A stretch of 10,972 nucleotides of DNA from JBCCYM01 sp039190005 (GTDB taxonomy: Bacteria; Pseudomonadota; Gammaproteobacteria; UBA12402), in NCBI GenBank assembly GCA_039190005.1, contig JBCCYM010000059.1, positions 1 to 10,972 of the forward strand, read 5' to 3'. The notes under the pieces are model-generated. The model saw only the letters and a list, made by a program, of their open reading frames with translations. It searched no databases and was not told the origin of the DNA. Position 1 is the first letter of the stretch; every line of letters begins with the position of its first letter. Shown piece after piece: positions 1-7,053 of the stretch. The position numbers were made by a program, and so were the translations under genes.

Positions 1-731
1 ATTTTTTTAAAAATAAAACCCGGAATTATTTTTATAATTCCCATAATGGCTTGCCAAAACCAAGGAAGATAAACAACAGTCTTGTTTTTATCAAATGCTT
101 TAACAATTCCCATAGCAACTTTTTCAGGCTTTGCCCATAATAGTCCTTTCTTAAAATCTTTAGTCATTGCCGTATCAACAAATCCAGGGCGAATGTCAAG
201 TACATTTACCCCAGATTGAAACAACCTTGCTCTAAGTCCGCTGAGAAAAATCGAAACCATTCCTTTGGCACAACCATAGACATAATTACTCGCTCGCCCA
301 CGATCACCAGCAACTGAGGTAATAACGCCTATTATACCAGATTGTTGTTGTTCTAGAAAGTTAGCCAGAATAGTTAACCAAGCAATCACGCTTAAGCCAT
401 TGTTATTTATCTCGTCAATAGTTTTATCGATATCAGTTTCACATGCTTCTTGTTGAGGCAAACTACCATAAGCAATTAAAACGATATCAATATGTTCTAA
501 ATTATTAATAGCAAAGTTTAATACTGCCTGCTGCTGGCTAATATCACTTAGATCAGCATTATAAGTTGATAGCTTAGCATTGTGTCTCACTCTAAGATCT
601 TGAGCGACAGCATTGAGTTTATTTTCGTTTCTGGCAATCAAACAGAGTTCATGCCCTTGTTGAGTCCAAATTTTGCAGGTTTCTACCGCGATAGTCGAAG
701 TAGCACCTAATACTAAAATTTTCTTTGCCAT
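1..731 (-). CDS. dprE2: DprE2-like short-chain dehydrogenase (decaprenylphosphoryl-2-keto-ribose reductase type), partial
   Basis: Classical NAD(P)-dependent short-chain dehydrogenase; by context it reduces the 2-keto polyprenyl-phospho-pentose made by the DprE1-like oxidase, giving polyprenyl-phospho-D-arabinofuranose. Reading from the ATG at 731 I translate 243 residues without a stop, so the 3' end lies outside the window; Mycobacterium DprE2 is about 254 aa, so only a few residues should be missing. Visible motifs: degenerate nucleotide-binding loop GATSTIA at residues 9-15, NAD-type acidic step NADLSD at 58-63, catalytic Ser139 in TSVAG, Tyr152 and Lys156 in YGCAK, and RPGFVDTAMT at 181-190. 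The start lies 4 bp after the stop of the dprE1-like gene, so the two are co-transcribed and probably coupled. The identification rests on the SDR motifs plus the DprE1 neighbour; the SDR fold alone would not fix the substrate. Confidence 0.85.
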   Translation of the reverse strand, partial: MAKKILVLGATSTIAVETCKIWTQQGHELCLIARNENKLNAVAQDLRVRHNAKLSTYNADLSDISQQQAVLNFAINNLEHIDIVLIAYGSLPQQEACETDIDKTIDEINNNGLSVIAWLTILANFLEQQQSGIIGVITSVAGDRGRASNYVYGCAKGMVSIFLSGLRARLFQSGVNVLDIRPGFVDTAMTKDFKKGLLWAKPEKVAMGIVKAFDKNKTVVYLPWFWQAIMGIIKIIPGFIFKK

Positions 732-735
732 AAAT

Positions 736-2070
736 TTACGCTTTTGTTACCCGTTGCCATAATGTTGAATCGCATTTAGGGTCAATTAACGCTCTAAATA
801 CTTGCCATTGTGGATAGTAGTGTTTAAATGTCGTATTACTTAATCGAGCATCTTTAGCTAAATATACCTTACCACCGGCTTGCTTGACAACATTATCGAG
901 TGATTCGAGTAGTTTCAAGGTTTTTTTGCCTTGATTAGGAAAATCTAATGCCAGGGTGATGCCCTCGCTGGGAAAAGACAGCATACCTGGCGATTTTATA
1001 TGACCAAATGTTTTTAATACTGACAAAAACGAGCCCTGCCCCGATTTCACAATATATGATAATAGTTTATGTATTACTGTTTCTCCATCTTGCATGGGTA
1101 CAAGGCATTGGTACTGATAAAAGCCACGTTTGCCGTAAATTCTGTTCCAATGATAAATGCTGTCAAGAGGAAAGAAAAAAGCATCATAATAGCTGATTTG
1201 AGTTTTATTTTTTCTTTTACCATTGTAAAAATATGCTGTGTTAAACAATTTCATGCTGAATTTGTTCAAGACAAAATTCGGCAGGAAACAAGGGATGGTT
1301 TTTTTCCTATAACGGGGAATACTCTGGTTCGCTGCTTGCGCCGACGTTGCCCAGTTTGCCTGGGAAAATAAACCACGACCAAGACTTTTATTGCTTTGAC
1401 AATCTATCCAGGCAACATGATATTGATGGCTCGCGCTGGCAGTTTGTGATAAGGCAAAAAATTCTCCTAAATTGTAAAATGGGATGGTATCCTGAATTAA
1501 AAAAGGCGTTTCTATTTTTACCAATTGAATACTTGCCCAGAGAATAATACCAGTTAAACCAATACCACCTACAGTCGCGTGAAAATAATTGCTGTTTGAT
1601 TGTCGAGAACATTCTATTACTTGTGCTTGATCAGAACGTAGCAAACCAAACTTTAAAACATGGCAACCAAAACTACCAACCATGTGATGGTTTTTACCAT
1701 GAATATCATTAGCAATGGCGCCACCAATGGATACAAATTTAGTACCGGGCAAGACAGGCAGCATCCAACCTCGCGGCACAAAATAGTGGAGAATTTCAGC
1801 CAAGCTTACACCAGCTTCAACCGTTAATATTCCTTTCTGTTCATCAAAGTGAATAAATCGATTCAGCGATTGCATGACAAGAATTGTCTCATCATTATTC
1901 AGGCAAACATCGCCGTAGCTACGACCCATTCCATAAGCCAGCACTTTGCTATTTTTAAATAGTTCATAATCGATGTCCTGTTGCCAAAAGGGAAATTCTA
2001 CATGCGCGGGCTGAGCTGGTGGAATATTTCCCCAACTTGATACTTCATACTCATTTTTTACCGCAAACAT
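736..2070 (-). CDS. dprE1: DprE1-like FAD-dependent oxidase (polyprenylphosphoryl-beta-D-ribose 2'-oxidase)
   Basis: 444 aa, close to the usual length of mycobacterial DprE1 (about 460). It belongs to the VAO/PCMH FAD-binding family. The FAD loop AYGMGRSYGD (45-54) and LPGT/GGAIANDIHGKNHH (107-129) match DprE1 nearly word for word, including the His of the DIHGK motif. The substrate-domain segments SFLSVLKTFG (347-356), LALDFP (373-378) and YLAKDAR (403-409, with Lys406 matching the catalytic Lys418 of M. tuberculosis DprE1) are also present. Family knowledge: DprE1 oxidises the 2'-OH of polyprenyl-phospho-ribose and is paired with DprE2, which follows here after 4 bp. The residue matching Cys387, the benzothiazinone target, is Ala374. 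No N-terminal signal or membrane segment is visible. The ATG at 2070 is the first start after the GtrA stop, 8 bp away, with only a weak Shine-Dalgarno. Confidence 0.92.
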   Translation of the reverse strand: MFAVKNEYEVSSWGNIPPAQPAHVEFPFWQQDIDYELFKNSKVLAYGMGRSYGDVCLNNDETILVMQSLNRFIHFDEQKGILTVEAGVSLAEILHYFVPRGWMLPVLPGTKFVSIGGAIANDIHGKNHHMVGSFGCHVLKFGLLRSDQAQVIECSRQSNSNYFHATVGGIGLTGIILWASIQLVKIETPFLIQDTIPFYNLGEFFALSQTASASHQYHVAWIDCQSNKSLGRGLFSQANWATSAQAANQSIPRYRKKTIPCFLPNFVLNKFSMKLFNTAYFYNGKRKNKTQISYYDAFFFPLDSIYHWNRIYGKRGFYQYQCLVPMQDGETVIHKLLSYIVKSGQGSFLSVLKTFGHIKSPGMLSFPSEGITLALDFPNQGKKTLKLLESLDNVVKQAGGKVYLAKDARLSNTTFKHYYPQWQVFRALIDPKCDSTLWQRVTKA

Positions 2071-2078
2071 AATGGTTA

Positions 2079-2495
2079 TTACTTAAATGATAAATATTTG
2101 TGACCAATATAGCTGGTAAACGCTGGCACACAAATACCAATAAAATGAGCGATTTCTTCACGTAAAAATTGGTTTTTTATAAAATACGCGAAAATCCAAT
2201 AGGCTAGTATTACACTGACAAGAAGGGTTTGTAATATGGCAAAAATATTCACTAAGATGAAATAAAATATCTGTTTGTAAGGCGTGTTTCTACTCTGTTT
2301 AAAAACAAATAAACGACATAAAAAATAAGCGGTAATAATTCCCAGAATATAAGCAATAATAATTGAAGTAGCATAGCTCATCCATACTCCCAATATTATT
2401 CTGGAACCGAAATTGACAATAGCCGCGAAACCACAGACCAGCAGAAATCCCATAAATTGTTTTTGAAAAAAATGTCGTCTAATTGTTTTAATCAT
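2079..2495 (-). CDS. GtrA-family membrane protein, candidate polyprenyl-phospho-arabinose translocase
   Basis: 138-aa integral membrane protein with four hydrophobic segments, at about residues 15-34, 41-63, 76-98 and 112-131. The N-terminal stretch has the GtrA-like pattern of a first helix with CGFAAIVNFGSR and a second helix rich in I/A/Y followed by a basic RLFVFK turn; the C-terminus ends in HKYLSFK, a typical GtrA ending with a tyrosine and a basic residue. GtrA proteins are associated with moving polyprenyl-phospho-sugars across the membrane. In Mycobacterium a GtrA protein (Rv3789) sits directly before dprE1-dprE2, the same order as here, though whether Rv3789 is a flippase or an anchor for the arabinosyl machinery is debated. 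The ATG overlaps the last 8 bp of the upstream FAD-protein gene, so translation is likely coupled. Confidence 0.85.
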   Translation of the reverse strand: MIKTIRRHFFQKQFMGFLLVCGFAAIVNFGSRIILGVWMSYATSIIIAYILGIITAYFLCRLFVFKQSRNTPYKQIFYFILVNIFAILQTLLVSVILAYWIFAYFIKNQFLREEIAHFIGICVPAFTSYIGHKYLSFK

Positions 2496-3780
2496 TTAAA
2501 CACTCTGCCAATTTTTTACCGACCTGGATACTTTCAGAAATGCTCCGATCTTCTGGATAATAATAAGCAGTATCTGCCATAAAAAAATTTTTTATTTCTG
2601 ATTTCATCGGCGGTAATTGTTGATAAAAATTAGGTGTACACACAGTTTGCGCAAATTCATATCTTGAAACATGCGCGTCAATAATCCAGTCATTGTTAAA
2701 CTGTGGATTTATCTTCTTCAAATAAGTATTAATCTCACCGATAAATTGATCATTACGCCATCCCCATTTTGAATGGGTTTTGGGCATATAATAAGGCACA
2801 TAGAGTATGACATTACCATTATTATTGAGGTTTGAATACTCAATCACCCCTGGAATTTCCATTGTCGCGTCACTAACATTAGTCCAGAAATTTTTGGTCA
2901 GAGATATTTTAAGCTTATAAATCGCGCAGGCAACACCTACGTTTTTAATCGCATCAATTTGATCTCTAGTTTCATCTGACAAACCGGGGACCAATTTGGA
3001 AACGTAGGGCAAAGGTACCGTTGAGATCACAGCATCAAACTTATGAAAAGTATTGTTAAAAGTAATACCATCAACACAATTATCAGTGCTGTTGACAGCT
3101 TGAACTTTGCTCTGAAGTATTATTTCACCACCCATTTCCGTTATTTTATCTACCATTTTTTCCAGTAAGACATCTGACCCACCTTGTAAATAACCTAAGG
3201 ATTCCTGAAAAATGTTTCGTCGAGATAATCCCACTCGTTTTATGCGGGTACCTAACCAAGCCGCGGATAATGAATCTTTATATTCATAGAATTTATATTT
3301 GAATAAACTTTCCCACAAAACATCATAGGCCTTTTTTCCAATCCATTTTGTTACCCAATCTTTGCTGTATATTTTATCATATTCTCGCCAGTCTTTTATT
3401 TTGGTAGCATAAAAAGCAAATAAACCGTAACGTAGTTTTTGCAAAAAAGACAATTTGGGAAATTTGAGCAAACTAAGCGGACTACCCCATGGATAAAGCT
3501 TTCCTTCATAAAAATAGCCCATATAAGTATCTTTCCATTTCAGTTTTTCGTATAAGTCAAATTCTTTTAGCAATTCAAATAATGGATAATCAGTAGCACA
3601 AATAAAATGATAATAACGTTCTATTTTTGTCCCAGAAAAATCAAATGAAGCGGACATACCACCGATACGATCATCCGCCTCAACAATTGTGATTTGATGC
3701 CCTTTCTTTAATAGCTCATAAGCCGCCATTAAACCCATTGGACCAGCACCTATCACTGCGATTTTTTTGGAATGAGTCAT
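2488..3780 (-). CDS. FAD-dependent amine-oxidase/protoporphyrinogen-oxidase-like protein
   Basis: 430 aa. The N-terminus carries a Rossmann dinucleotide fold, GAGPMG at 11-16, with the acidic Glu34 at the end of the second strand and the RIGGMSASF segment (38-46) typical of HemY/amine-oxidase-type flavoproteins. The C-terminal FAD segment ADTAYYYPEDRSISESIQVG begins at about residue 402. The middle is rich in aromatic residues and looks like a substrate-binding domain of the UDP-galactopyranose-mutase/PPO-like group. The chemistry is not known; relatives occur in surface-sugar loci. A TTG at 3783 could extend the protein by one residue, but the ATG at 3780 overlaps the upstream stop as TGATG and is preferred; an AGAGAG stretch lies upstream as a possible ribosome site. 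It does not match any step of the mycobacterial D-arabinose donor pathway, so it may modify the lipid-linked sugar or the final glycan. Confidence 0.8.
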   Translation of the reverse strand: MTHSKKIAVIGAGPMGLMAAYELLKKGHQITIVEADDRIGGMSASFDFSGTKIERYYHFICATDYPLFELLKEFDLYEKLKWKDTYMGYFYEGKLYPWGSPLSLLKFPKLSFLQKLRYGLFAFYATKIKDWREYDKIYSKDWVTKWIGKKAYDVLWESLFKYKFYEYKDSLSAAWLGTRIKRVGLSRRNIFQESLGYLQGGSDVLLEKMVDKITEMGGEIILQSKVQAVNSTDNCVDGITFNNTFHKFDAVISTVPLPYVSKLVPGLSDETRDQIDAIKNVGVACAIYKLKISLTKNFWTNVSDATMEIPGVIEYSNLNNNGNVILYVPYYMPKTHSKWGWRNDQFIGEINTYLKKINPQFNNDWIIDAHVSRYEFAQTVCTPNFYQQLPPMKSEIKNFFMADTAYYYPEDRSISESIQVGKKLAECLND

Positions 3781-4733
3781 CAAGAAGTTCTCTCTAAAAT
3801 AATATTAATATACGGGTTATCACGCGAAAATGTTTCTTTAAATGCCTGAGACAATGGTGTTGGCTTAACACCAAAGGTCTGGGATATATCAACACCTTTA
3901 AAGTAATCACCGGCAGTAAGCGCTTCAAGTTGATCGACAGTAAAAGGTGGTTTTTTTATCATAAATCCAGCTATTTTTAGTAGCCATCTGAATAAACGGT
4001 AAGGAATGGGGAGTATAATTGTTCTTAAACCTTTCGCTTTTTTAATTTCTTTAATCATGTCAATGTAATAAATTTCTTCCATACCCACAATATCGTATGT
4101 TTTACCGGATATTTCTTTTTCCAACACAGCAACAATAATTCGGCAAAAATCACGGCAATACAAAGGTTGTCGCAAATATTTGCCATTGCCCGGAATGGGA
4201 AATACTGGTAATTTTTCCATAAGTCGAGATAGCCAACCTAAATGTTTGGGATCAAACCAACCAAACATCAGCGTGGGACGTAAAATACAATGATTGATCT
4301 TGCTCTGGCTGACAATTTTTTCCTGAGCGATTTTAGTATTGGTATAATCATCTTTGGCTTTAGAATTAACCACCGAAGAACTGATATGTATCAGATAAGG
4401 TACATCATATTCGTTCATCGCGGAAATAACATTTTCAGTGGCGGTAATATTATCTTTTATAAACTCATCACTGTTAAGTCCAGTGATTTTAGCGTGTAAC
4501 ATCAGTACACTAGTCGCGTCATGAAATAATTTATTCCAATCGCCTTTCTGTGATAAATCGGCATGTTGCGTATGAATTTCTGGGTGTATTTTTTCTAATA
4601 TTTTGAGATTTTTTTGATGTTTATCAATGGCAACCAGATTCGCATAGCCTTTTTCTTTTAATAAGACAATAAGATTTTGCCCTAATAATCCCGCCGCGCC
4701 GGTAATAATAATTTTTTGTTTGTTTGTTGTCAT
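3780..4733 (-). CDS. NAD-dependent epimerase/dehydratase-like protein (extended SDR)
   Basis: 317 aa from the ATG at 4733. Cofactor loop TGAAGLLGQN at 11-20, a stretch with Asp at 37 after the second strand (VAIDKHQ), the serine cluster ISSS at 117-120 and the catalytic pair YTNTK (Tyr130, Lys134) identify an extended short-chain dehydrogenase of the nucleotide-sugar epimerase type. RPTLMFG (152-158) is the usual following motif. An in-frame start 66 bp further upstream (4799) would add 22 residues lying inside the UbiA gene that show no family-like sequence; the TAATG overlap with the UbiA stop makes 4733 the better start. The substrate is unknown: a nucleotide sugar or a polyprenyl-linked sugar are both possible. 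It ends by a TGATG overlap with the FAD-protein gene. Confidence 0.82.
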   Translation of the reverse strand: MTTNKQKIIITGAAGLLGQNLIVLLKEKGYANLVAIDKHQKNLKILEKIHPEIHTQHADLSQKGDWNKLFHDATSVLMLHAKITGLNSDEFIKDNITATENVISAMNEYDVPYLIHISSSVVNSKAKDDYTNTKIAQEKIVSQSKINHCILRPTLMFGWFDPKHLGWLSRLMEKLPVFPIPGNGKYLRQPLYCRDFCRIIVAVLEKEISGKTYDIVGMEEIYYIDMIKEIKKAKGLRTIILPIPYRLFRWLLKIAGFMIKKPPFTVDQLEALTAGDYFKGVDISQTFGVKPTPLSQAFKETFSRDNPYINIILERTS

Positions 4734-6181
4734 TATATAATACCTTTTGGCAAACTTGCTAACGTATAAATAATGATGAAAAAGGCAACCATCATCCAAG
4801 TCACTTTGTCTTTGATGGCAAAAACAATGGGATCGTCATGTACTTTACCATCTTCCGCTTTCAACCAAACGCGGGACAACCAGTAAATAATTAAAACGAT
4901 CATAGCGTATAAAAAATTAGGTTGTGAATAAAAAGCTTTTACTTTATCAGAACTAATATATAAAGCAAAAATAAGTCCCGAGACATAGGCACTAGCAATA
5001 CCATAAGTTCTGATCAAATCCAAATGATTGATATGATAACCTCGTCCGTGCGCGGTAAGGCTCCCTTTTTGTTTTTGTTTCGCAAGCTCAACGTAACGTT
5101 TAATAAAGGCAAGGCTAGCAAAGAAGAATAGAGAAAACATTAATAACCATTGCGAAAAACCATTGGCGATTAACATCATCCCGGCGAATATTCTTGTCAT
5201 ATATAAACCGGCAAGCACAAATACGTCGAGCAAGGTTTTTCTTTTAAAGTAAAAAGAATAACCCAGGGTGATAATTAAATAAACGAACAGCGTTAATGAA
5301 AATCTAACAGGTAAAAATAATGTAATCACAATACTTATGACAAACAAAATTATCGTTAACACTATTGCTTGGGGAATTGAAATATAAGCTGATGCCAATG
5401 GTCTGGTACATTTACTCGAATGAAGCCGATCAGCAGTTAAATCCATGAGATCATTAATAATATAAGTTGCCGAAGCTAAACTTGAGAAACAAATAAATGC
5501 TAAAATATTGGTAAACAAACCTGCCTTTAGATAATTATTGACCGGAATAGACAACAATAAAGGAATAAACAATAAGCCATTCTTAACATATTGATGAACT
5601 CTTAATTGTTTAAGATAAGTTTTCAACGTGGGTTGTGGTGGCGCAATGACAGCACGAATGGATGTGATTTTTTTAGCTTTGTTAATCAATTGGTTATTAC
5701 TAGACACAATAATCGCCTCAGCAGCATGTTGCCAAACGTTTAAATCAGTTGAGTGATTTCCGGCATAAAGATATTGTTTTTCACCAAAACGCTGATTGCA
5801 AATAACGGCTTTATTCTTACTGTTCATATTAGTGGTTTCAGTGCTAGCAATTACTTCATCAAATAAATCAAGGTGTTGGGCAATAGCGTGTGCTATTTTT
5901 TCGTTGGCCGCGGTTACCAAATAAAGATGAGCGCCTAGTCGTCTAAATTCTTTCAGCTTAGCAATAAGTTGAGTATTATAAGGTAACGCAACTGGATTTA
6001 GATTAATGCGTTTGCTGATCTGGGCTTTAAAAAAGGCTTTACCTTTTAATAACCAGAATAGGCTTAGAAAAATAAAGGCTGGATTGTGCTTTATCAATAG
6101 CAAAAAAGACTCATACAGAGTATCGCTGTAAATCAGGGTACCATCTAAATCTACAATAATGTTCAAAACGCGATCAATCAT
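4733..6181 (-). CDS. HAD phosphatase-UbiA prenyltransferase fusion (polyprenyl-phosphate phosphoribosyltransferase type)
   Basis: 482 aa from the ATG at 6181; a GTG directly before it (6184) is an equally possible start. Residues 1 to about 180 form a HAD-type phosphatase domain: DLDGT (nucleophile Asp11, acid Asp13), TAAN at 90-93 and GNHSTDLNVW at about 141-150, where the first acid of the usual motif IV is Asn and the second is Asp146. Residues from about 185 to the end are a UbiA-type integral membrane domain with 8-9 helices: NDLMDLTAD (243-251, the Mg-pyrophosphate motif NDxxDxxxD), then YSFYFKRKTLLDV (308-320) and RYVELA (362-367). The UbiA half resembles the mycobacterial enzyme (Rv3806c) that transfers phosphoribose from PRPP to decaprenyl phosphate; the HAD half could remove the 5-phosphate from the product. 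It heads the operon containing dprE1 and dprE2, which supports this role. A generic UbiA activity is less likely. Confidence 0.87.
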   Translation of the reverse strand: MIDRVLNIIVDLDGTLIYSDTLYESFLLLIKHNPAFIFLSLFWLLKGKAFFKAQISKRINLNPVALPYNTQLIAKLKEFRRLGAHLYLVTAANEKIAHAIAQHLDLFDEVIASTETTNMNSKNKAVICNQRFGEKQYLYAGNHSTDLNVWQHAAEAIIVSSNNQLINKAKKITSIRAVIAPPQPTLKTYLKQLRVHQYVKNGLLFIPLLLSIPVNNYLKAGLFTNILAFICFSSLASATYIINDLMDLTADRLHSSKCTRPLASAYISIPQAIVLTIILFVISIVITLFLPVRFSLTLFVYLIITLGYSFYFKRKTLLDVFVLAGLYMTRIFAGMMLIANGFSQWLLMFSLFFFASLAFIKRYVELAKQKQKGSLTAHGRGYHINHLDLIRTYGIASAYVSGLIFALYISSDKVKAFYSQPNFLYAMIVLIIYWLSRVWLKAEDGKVHDDPIVFAIKDKVTWMMVAFFIIIYTLASLPKGII

Positions 6182-6203
6182 CACAATGCCAGAAAATTGT
6201 GTA

Positions 6204-6232
6204 ATAGTATTAGCTTACTAACAAAATGTCAA
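6204..6232 (-). promoter_or_regulatory. sigma70-type promoter of the polyprenyl-phospho-arabinose operon
   Basis: On the minus strand a perfect -35 TTGACA (6232-6227) is followed after 17 bp by TACTAT (6209-6204), four of six matches to TATAAT. Start of transcription would be near 6197, giving a very short leader of about 13-15 nt before the GTG/ATG at 6184/6181. Seen by eye only; the perfect -35 and the ideal spacing make it convincing. Confidence 0.72.
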
Positions 6233-6284
6233 TTTATTATCAGGGAATTACAATAATTGATGGTGATTTTCTAAAATTTCTACT

Positions 6285-6851
6285 TTACCATGAACTCTTT
6301 TTAATGCCATCAAGATTAGCATCATCCAAAAATACATTGACATCGATGTAGGTATTGCCAGGTACAAAAGTTTGCTTTTGCCGATCCAATGAAGCGACCT
6401 TAAAGGTCACAGTTTCTTCATCAACCATCTTAGGAGCGCTCAATATCAGCCCTTCAGGCATGATATCCTCTGACATTGTCGCAAATTCAGCATGGGTGAC
6501 AATCGCGTTTGGTTCACCGCCACTGGTTTGGGTAAAAATCTTATCCCAGTTATTGATAATACCTACCGTTTTAACAGCTCGGTACCGGCGGTTTGGCCGA
6601 TCAGTAAAAGCCACCATATTCTTAGAAACATGACTGAGTTTCAAATACAAACCATCCTTTTCCTGCTCAAGTTTACCTTGACTGGCGTGAAGGACCAATA
6701 ACCACTTGAGTTTATGCTCAGCCATGCTCTGCACGGCAGTATTCGCCGATTTTATTGGTGTCTCACCATTATTAGCAGCGAATAGGTTCGCACCAGAAAA
6801 CCCAATTAATACCAGTAAAACTGTCAATACCTTTAGAAAAATTGTTTTCAT
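6285..6851 (-). CDS. exported protein of unknown function
   Basis: 188 aa with a clear Sec-type signal peptide: MKTIFLK basic start, hydrophobic core VLTVLLVLIGF, cleavage probably around residues 21-26. No lipobox cysteine is present, so a soluble periplasmic or secreted product is expected. The mature part has no catalytic motif I recognise. It contains FTDRPNRR (82-89) and NNWDKIF (100-106) followed by PNAIVTH (114-120), and ends with a strand-like VNVFLDD (171-177). I recall unnamed gammaproteobacterial secreted proteins with a similar hydrophobic-strand then TDRP/SDRP pattern, but cannot name the family. The start is well fixed by a strong Shine-Dalgarno (AAGGAG, 6 nt before the ATG). 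It lies upstream of the operon headed by the UbiA fusion, 100 bp away, but that operon has its own promoter, so a shared function is not established. No strong terminator follows. Confidence 0.8.
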   Translation of the reverse strand: MKTIFLKVLTVLLVLIGFSGANLFAANNGETPIKSANTAVQSMAEHKLKWLLVLHASQGKLEQEKDGLYLKLSHVSKNMVAFTDRPNRRYRAVKTVGIINNWDKIFTQTSGGEPNAIVTHAEFATMSEDIMPEGLILSAPKMVDEETVTFKVASLDRQKQTFVPGNTYIDVNVFLDDANLDGIKKSSW

Positions 6852-6857
6852 CTTTAT

Positions 6858-6863
6858 CTCCTT
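6858..6863 (-). promoter_or_regulatory. strong ribosome binding site of the exported-protein gene
   Basis: AAGGAG on the minus strand, 6 nt before the ATG at 6851. It is the best Shine-Dalgarno in the window; most other genes here depend on overlaps and show weak sites. Confidence 0.75.
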
Positions 6864-6882
6864 AATTTATATCTCTATTTGC

Positions 6883-6894
6883 TATGCTAGCATA
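6883..6894. repeat. 12-bp perfect palindrome TATGCTAGCATA
   Basis: Sequence reads identically on both strands and does not extend further (C at 6882 against T at 6895). It covers the predicted -10 of the exported-protein promoter and lies in the divergent promoter region, so it could be an operator half or chance. Confidence 0.5.
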
Positions 6895-6912
6895 TTCATC
6901 ATGCGCCACCAA
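6884..6912 (-). promoter_or_regulatory. possible promoter of the exported-protein gene
   Basis: Minus strand: TTGGTG (6912-6907), 17 bp spacer, then TAGCAT (6889-6884), preceded by TG one base before, an extended -10 feature. The match is moderate and the -10 overlaps a perfect 12-bp palindrome at 6883-6894. It would give a leader of about 25 nt ending in the strong Shine-Dalgarno. Confidence 0.4.
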
Positions 6913-6976
6913 CTATTTTTTAAGCGCTACCTCATTGTACACCAGGCAAATTAAGCTAAATATTCACACAATTCTC

Positions 6977-7004
6977 TTGATAAAATCTGTCTTGTTATTA
7001 TAAT
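6977..7004 (+). promoter_or_regulatory. sigma70-type promoter of the sulfation operon
   Basis: TTGATA (6977-6982), 16-bp spacer, perfect TATAAT (6999-7004). Transcription would start near 7011, giving a leader of about 43 nt before the ATG at 7054. The rest of the 6852-7053 gap holds no gene or RNA that I can see; it appears to be only the divergent promoter region. Confidence 0.7.
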
Positions 7005-7053
7005 TTTACCTTTCAAAGTAATGACTAAATCCTACAAAAATTGATAAATAACA

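Noticed and set aside
1008..1612. Several small open frames opposite or out of frame to the dprE1-like gene
   Set aside because: They lie fully inside a well-supported gene, have no family-like sequence and no ribosome site.
4734..4799. Longer start for the epimerase-like gene (22 more residues)
   Set aside because: The extra part lies in the UbiA gene, precedes the Rossmann strand with no family-like sequence, and the ATG in the TAATG overlap is the normal arrangement.
6233..6284. Weak hairpins (AATTATTGTAATT and ATTTTAGAAAAT) after the exported-protein gene as a terminator
   Set aside because: Stems are only 5 A/T-rich pairs without a U tract; not enough to call a terminator.
6355..6954. 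Plus-strand open frames across the exported-protein gene and its promoter region
   Set aside because: They overlap a gene with a signal peptide and strong Shine-Dalgarno and show no support of their own.
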